From: Bacteroides sp. CAG:545
GTDB taxonomy: Bacteria > Bacteroidota > Bacteroidia > Bacteroidales > UBA932
Assembly: GCA_000432515.1 (NCBI GenBank)
Contig: HF995985.1
Coordinates: forward strand, 1 to 8,282
Reading direction: 5' to 3'
DNA length: 8,282 bases
Each line of letters starts with the position of its first letter. The stretch's first letter is position 1. Shown here piece after piece: positions 5,352 through 8,282 of the stretch. A model generated the notes under the pieces. The model was not told the origin of the DNA, searched no databases, and saw only the letters and a program-made list of their open reading frames with translations. A program made the translations under genes and the position numbers.

Positions 5352-5359
5352 TAAATTTG
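5352..5359 (+). promoter_or_regulatory. -7 element for aspS
   Basis: TAAATTTG matches TAnnTTTG exactly, 37 nt before the aspS ATG. A TTTTG at 5335-5339 is closer than the usual -33 spacing, so the -33 box is uncertain. Its position rules out the in-frame GTG at 5361 as a sensible start. Confidence 0.55.
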
Positions 5360-5396
5360 CGTGTTTGGAACAGAAAATAATAATTTAAAGCATATT

Positions 5397-7175
5397 ATGT
5401 TCAATACTTATTTCAGAACAAACACTTGCGGTGAGCTCAGACTCGCAGATGCAGGCAAGAAAGTAGTTCTTTCCGGATGGGTCCAGAGATCCAGAAAACT
5501 CGGAGGAATGACATTCATTGACCTTCGCGACAGGTATGGTATAACTCAGCTGGTGGTAAGCGCCGATGCTCCGGCAGAACTGGTTGAGGTGGCCAACTCT
5601 CTCGGACGCGAATTCGTCATCCAGGCAGAAGGCGAAGTAATCGAGCGTCAGAGCAAGAACGCCAAGATGGATACCGGCGAAATCGAGATCAAACTCAGTT
5701 CGATCAATATCCTGAACAAGTCAGTAACGCCTCCTTTCACCATCGAAGACGAAAGCGACGGCGGTGATGACATCAGAGCCAAATACAGATACCTCGACCT
5801 CAGAAGGAACCCGCTCAAGAATGCGCTTGTGCTCCGTCACAAGATCGCTCACGAAGTACGCAACTTCCTCGACAGCAAGGGCTTCATGGAGATTGAGACA
5901 CCTTACCTCATCAAATCCACACCTGAAGGAGCACGTGACTTCGTGGTACCTTCCAGAATGAATGCCGGTGAGTTCTATGCTCTTCCGCAGTCTCCGCAGA
6001 CCTTCAAGCAGCTGCTGATGGTGGCCGGTTACGACAGGTATTTCCAGATCGTGAGATGTTTCCGTGACGAGGACCTGCGCGCTGACCGCCAGCCTGAATT
6101 CACACAGATTGACTGCGAAATGTCATTCGTGGAGCAGGAAGATGTGCTGAACACCTTCGAGGATATGATGCGCAGACTGTTCAAGAACGTTCTGAATGTG
6201 GACATTCCGAATCCGCTTCCACGTATGAGCTGGTACGATGCGATGGACAAATACGGTTCTGACAAGCCGGACGTGCGTTTCGACATGACAATCCACGAAC
6301 TCACTTCATTGGCCAAAGGTCATGGCTTCTCAGTATTCGATTCAGTGGACTACATCGGCGGCATTGCCGTAAAAGGCGCCGCTGAATACACCAGAAAGCA
6401 GCTGGACGAGCTTACGGAGTGGGTAAAACGCCCGCAGGTCGGAGCCAAGGGCCTGGTTTACATCAAGTTCAATGCTGACGGCTCAGTCAAGTCTTCAATC
6501 GACAAGTTCTACACACCTGAGCAGGTCAAGGAAATGGCAATCGCGGCAGGCGCTGAAGCCGGCGACCTCGTTCTGATACTCTGCGGCGCAAAACGCAAGG
6601 CCCAGACAATGCTCGGAGTTCTCCGTATGGAAATGGCCAACCGCCTCGGACTCAGGGACCCTAAGGTGTTCGCACCGCTCTGGATTGTGGACTTTCCTCT
6701 CCTCGAGTGGGATGACGAGACACAGCGTTTCTATGCTATGCACCATCCGTTCACGGCTCCTAAGCCTGAGCACCTCCAGTTGTTCTACAGTGACAAGAAA
6801 GAGGACCTTGAGAAAGTTTGTGCCAATGCCTATGACTTCGTTCTTAACGGAACCGAGCTGGGTGGCGGTTCTATCCGTATCCACGATGCGTCACTGCAGG
6901 AGAGGATGTTCGAAGTTCTCGGCATCAGCAAGGAAGAGGCCGCATACAAGTTCGGCTTCATCATCAATGCCTTCAAGTTCGGCGCTCCACCTCACGGAGG
7001 TCTTGCATTCGGCTTCGACAGGGTATGCGCATTGTTCGGCGGAAGCGATTCCATCAGGGACTACATTGCCTTCCCTAAGAACAACCAGGGCCGCGACGTG
7101 ATGATCGATTCTCCGTCCACCATCGACCAGGTCCAGCTCGACGAACTTCACCTGGATATCCGCAAAAACGAATAA
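5397..7175 (+). CDS. aspS: Aspartyl-tRNA synthetase
   Basis: Class II synthetase that charges tRNA-Asp with aspartate in the cytoplasm. The 592-residue product is the full-length bacterial type. It has an N-terminal OB-fold anticodon-binding domain (about 10-110, with LSGWVQRSRKLGGMTFIDLR), motif 1 around 163-184 (GFMEIETPYLIKSTPEGARD), motif 2 FRDEDLRADRQPEFTQID (222-239), a bacterial GAD insertion domain (about 290-415) and motif 3 GGLAFGFDRV (534-543, ATP-binding arginine 542). Leu35 in the RKLGG segment resembles enzymes specific for tRNA-Asp rather than those also charging tRNA-Asn; this is tentative. The ATG at 5397 matches family N-termini (MFNTYFRTNTCGEL). The GH130 gene starts 19 nt after the stop, so the two may be co-transcribed although functionally unrelated. 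Confidence 0.98.
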   Translation: MFNTYFRTNTCGELRLADAGKKVVLSGWVQRSRKLGGMTFIDLRDRYGITQLVVSADAPAELVEVANSLGREFVIQAEGEVIERQSKNAKMDTGEIEIKLSSINILNKSVTPPFTIEDESDGGDDIRAKYRYLDLRRNPLKNALVLRHKIAHEVRNFLDSKGFMEIETPYLIKSTPEGARDFVVPSRMNAGEFYALPQSPQTFKQLLMVAGYDRYFQIVRCFRDEDLRADRQPEFTQIDCEMSFVEQEDVLNTFEDMMRRLFKNVLNVDIPNPLPRMSWYDAMDKYGSDKPDVRFDMTIHELTSLAKGHGFSVFDSVDYIGGIAVKGAAEYTRKQLDELTEWVKRPQVGAKGLVYIKFNADGSVKSSIDKFYTPEQVKEMAIAAGAEAGDLVLILCGAKRKAQTMLGVLRMEMANRLGLRDPKVFAPLWIVDFPLLEWDDETQRFYAMHHPFTAPKPEHLQLFYSDKKEDLEKVCANAYDFVLNGTELGGGSIRIHDASLQERMFEVLGISKEEAAYKFGFIINAFKFGAPPHGGLAFGFDRVCALFGGSDSIRDYIAFPKNNQGRDVMIDSPSTIDQVQLDELHLDIRKNE

Positions 7176-7194
7176 CTGATACAAAACATTGAAT

Positions 7195-8193
7195 ATGAGT
7201 TCACTAAAGATCGAAGGGAACAATCTCCCCATTTTACCTTGGCAAGATCGCCCCGCAGGATGCAAAGATCCGCTTTGGCGTTATTCTGAAAACCCTGTAA
7301 TACCTCGCGACCTTCTGCCGGACTCCAACAGTATATTCAACTCTGCCGTAATTCCGTTCGAAGGCGGATTCGCAGGAGTATTCCGCTGCGACGACAAGAA
7401 CCGCAGGATGACGCTTCACGCGGCATTCTCAAAAGACGGTTTCAACTGGGAAATCAATCCTGAGACCATCAAGTTTGAAGGCGCAGACCCTGAAATCGGT
7501 GAGTGGGTGTACGGCTACGACCCGCGCGTCGCCAAAATCGAAGACAAATATTACGTCACATGGTGCAACGGTTATCACGGACCGACCATCGGCATGGCCT
7601 GGACCACTGATTTCAAGACCTTCCACCAGATGGAAAACGCCTTCCTGCCATACAACCGCAACGGCGTCCTTTTCCCGAGAAAGATAAACGGCAAATACGC
7701 CCTGCTTTCCCGTCCGAGTGACACCGGCCATACAGCATTCGGTGATATTTTCTACTCCGAATCACCTGATATGGAATACTGGGGACACCACCGCCACGTA
7801 ATGGCTCCTGCACCGTTTGAAGTAAGTGCATGGCAGTGCATGAAGATAGGCGCGGGCCCTGTGCCGATCGAGACATCAGAAGGCTGGCTCCTGTTCTATC
7901 ACGGAGTCCTGCATTCGTGCAACGGCTATGTCTATGCTTTCGGATCTGCCCTGCTCGACCTCGAGCAGCCGTGGAAACCGATTGCAAGAAGCGGTCAGTA
8001 CCTCATTTCCCCACGCGAAATCTATGAGCTGACAGGAGATGTGCCTGATGTGACATTCCCTTGTGCGTCCCTGCACGATCCGGAAACCGGCCGCATCGCC
8101 ATATACTACGGCTGTGCGGACACAGTCACAGGACTTGCATTCGGATATATTCCTGAAATAATAGAGTTTACGAAACGGACCAATATCTTGTAA
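7195..8193 (+). CDS. GH130 beta-mannoside phosphorylase (probably GH130_2, mannosyl-GlcNAc or mannooligosaccharide type)
   Basis: Intracellular phosphorylase that splits a beta-mannoside with inorganic phosphate, giving alpha-mannose 1-phosphate and saving ATP. There is no signal peptide. The 332-residue length and sequence fit the short GH130_2 type, related to gut enzymes acting on Man-beta-1,4-GlcNAc from N-glycan cores and on mannooligosaccharides; the longer mannosyl-glucose phosphorylases have about 390 residues. Five-bladed propeller motifs are visible: NSIFNSAVIPF (45-55), VFRCDD (62-67), YGYDPR (106-111, catalytic proton-donor Asp109), NGVLFPRKINGKYALLSRPS (156-175), GAGPVP (219-224), YHGV (235-238) and YYGCADT (304-310). 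The ATG at 7195 is used; a TTG two codons earlier is less likely. The exact substrate cannot be read from sequence alone. The next gene, 4 nt downstream, encodes an exported protein. Confidence 0.93.
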   Translation: MSSLKIEGNNLPILPWQDRPAGCKDPLWRYSENPVIPRDLLPDSNSIFNSAVIPFEGGFAGVFRCDDKNRRMTLHAAFSKDGFNWEINPETIKFEGADPEIGEWVYGYDPRVAKIEDKYYVTWCNGYHGPTIGMAWTTDFKTFHQMENAFLPYNRNGVLFPRKINGKYALLSRPSDTGHTAFGDIFYSESPDMEYWGHHRHVMAPAPFEVSAWQCMKIGAGPVPIETSEGWLLFYHGVLHSCNGYVYAFGSALLDLEQPWKPIARSGQYLISPREIYELTGDVPDVTFPCASLHDPETGRIAIYYGCADTVTGLAFGYIPEIIEFTKRTNIL

Positions 8194-8197
8194 ACCT

Positions 8198-8282
8198 ATG
8201 GCTGCAGGATATTTACCAAAGATACTCCTCGCCCTGACGATAATGTCAGGATGGGGAGTTTTTTCCGTCAATGCGGCTGAAC
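8198..8282 (+). CDS. Start of a secreted protein gene (partial, cut by the window edge)
   Basis: The 28 visible codons give a good Sec signal peptide: Lys8 after a short N-region, a hydrophobic stretch ILLALTIMSGWGVFSV (9-24) and a probable signal peptidase I site after VNA (24-26), with no lipobox cysteine. It begins 4 nt after the GH130 stop, as in a tight operon, so the product is probably an exported partner in beta-mannoside or N-glycan use. The function cannot be named from this fragment. A strong terminator-like hairpin lies inside these codons, so either expression is attenuated or this start is wrong. Confidence 0.6.
   Translation, partial: MAAGYLPKILLALTIMSGWGVFSVNAAE
8225..8264 (+). 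terminator. Rho-independent terminator-like hairpin within the next gene's signal peptide codons
   Basis: Stem 8225-8238 pairs with 8245-8258 over 14 positions: 11 Watson-Crick pairs, two G-T pairs and one C-A mismatch. The loop is GATAAT and six T's follow directly (8259-8264). It ends about 70 nt after the GH130 stop, a natural place for terminating the aspS-GH130 transcript. Confidence 0.7.

Overview
The window looks like a chromosomal segment of a member of the Bacteroidales (Bacteroidota). Four intergenic regions carry the TAnnTTTG -7 promoter element typical of this phylum. Start sites other than those of mgsA and sufD lack clear Shine-Dalgarno sequences. The GH130 protein closely resembles gut Bacteroidales mannosyl-glucose/GlcNAc phosphorylases. 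I cannot name the genus. Base composition is near 50% GC in the genes and looks uniform, with no sign of a recently acquired coding region.

Layout. At 71-541 (+) lies mgsA, methylglyoxal synthase. From 542 to 1977 there are about 1.4 kb with no credible gene but many repeats and inverted repeats: a 17-bp inverted pair, a 19-bp tandem repeat, an iteron-like cluster of CTTATCCGTAAAA words, two compact multi-hairpin domains that could be RNA, and a 36-bp direct repeat. From 1978 to 3549 (+) a tight pair follows: sufC and an unusually short sufD-like gene, with no sufB next to them. At 3635-4285 (-) is ppa and at 4415-5221 (-) rsmA (ksgA), each with its own -7 element. Divergent from rsmA, aspS (5397-7175, +) is followed 19 nt later by a GH130 family phosphorylase (7195-8193). 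The start of a secreted-protein gene at 8198 runs off the right edge. A textbook hairpin plus six T's lies inside the first codons of that last gene.

How the genes fit together. Most are housekeeping: Fe-S cluster assembly (sufC/sufD), pyrophosphate removal (ppa), 16S rRNA dimethylation (rsmA), aspartyl-tRNA synthesis (aspS) and a dihydroxyacetone-phosphate overflow route (mgsA). The GH130 enzyme plus an exported downstream protein suggests that a small glycan-utilisation locus for beta-mannosides (N-glycan core or mannan) begins at the right edge.

The most unusual parts are the structured, apparently non-coding 1.4 kb, the two-gene suf arrangement with a SufD lacking its N-terminal region, and the terminator embedded in a signal-peptide coding sequence. 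I found no CRISPR array, phage, transposase, tRNA or rRNA. No defence or other novel protein system is visible.
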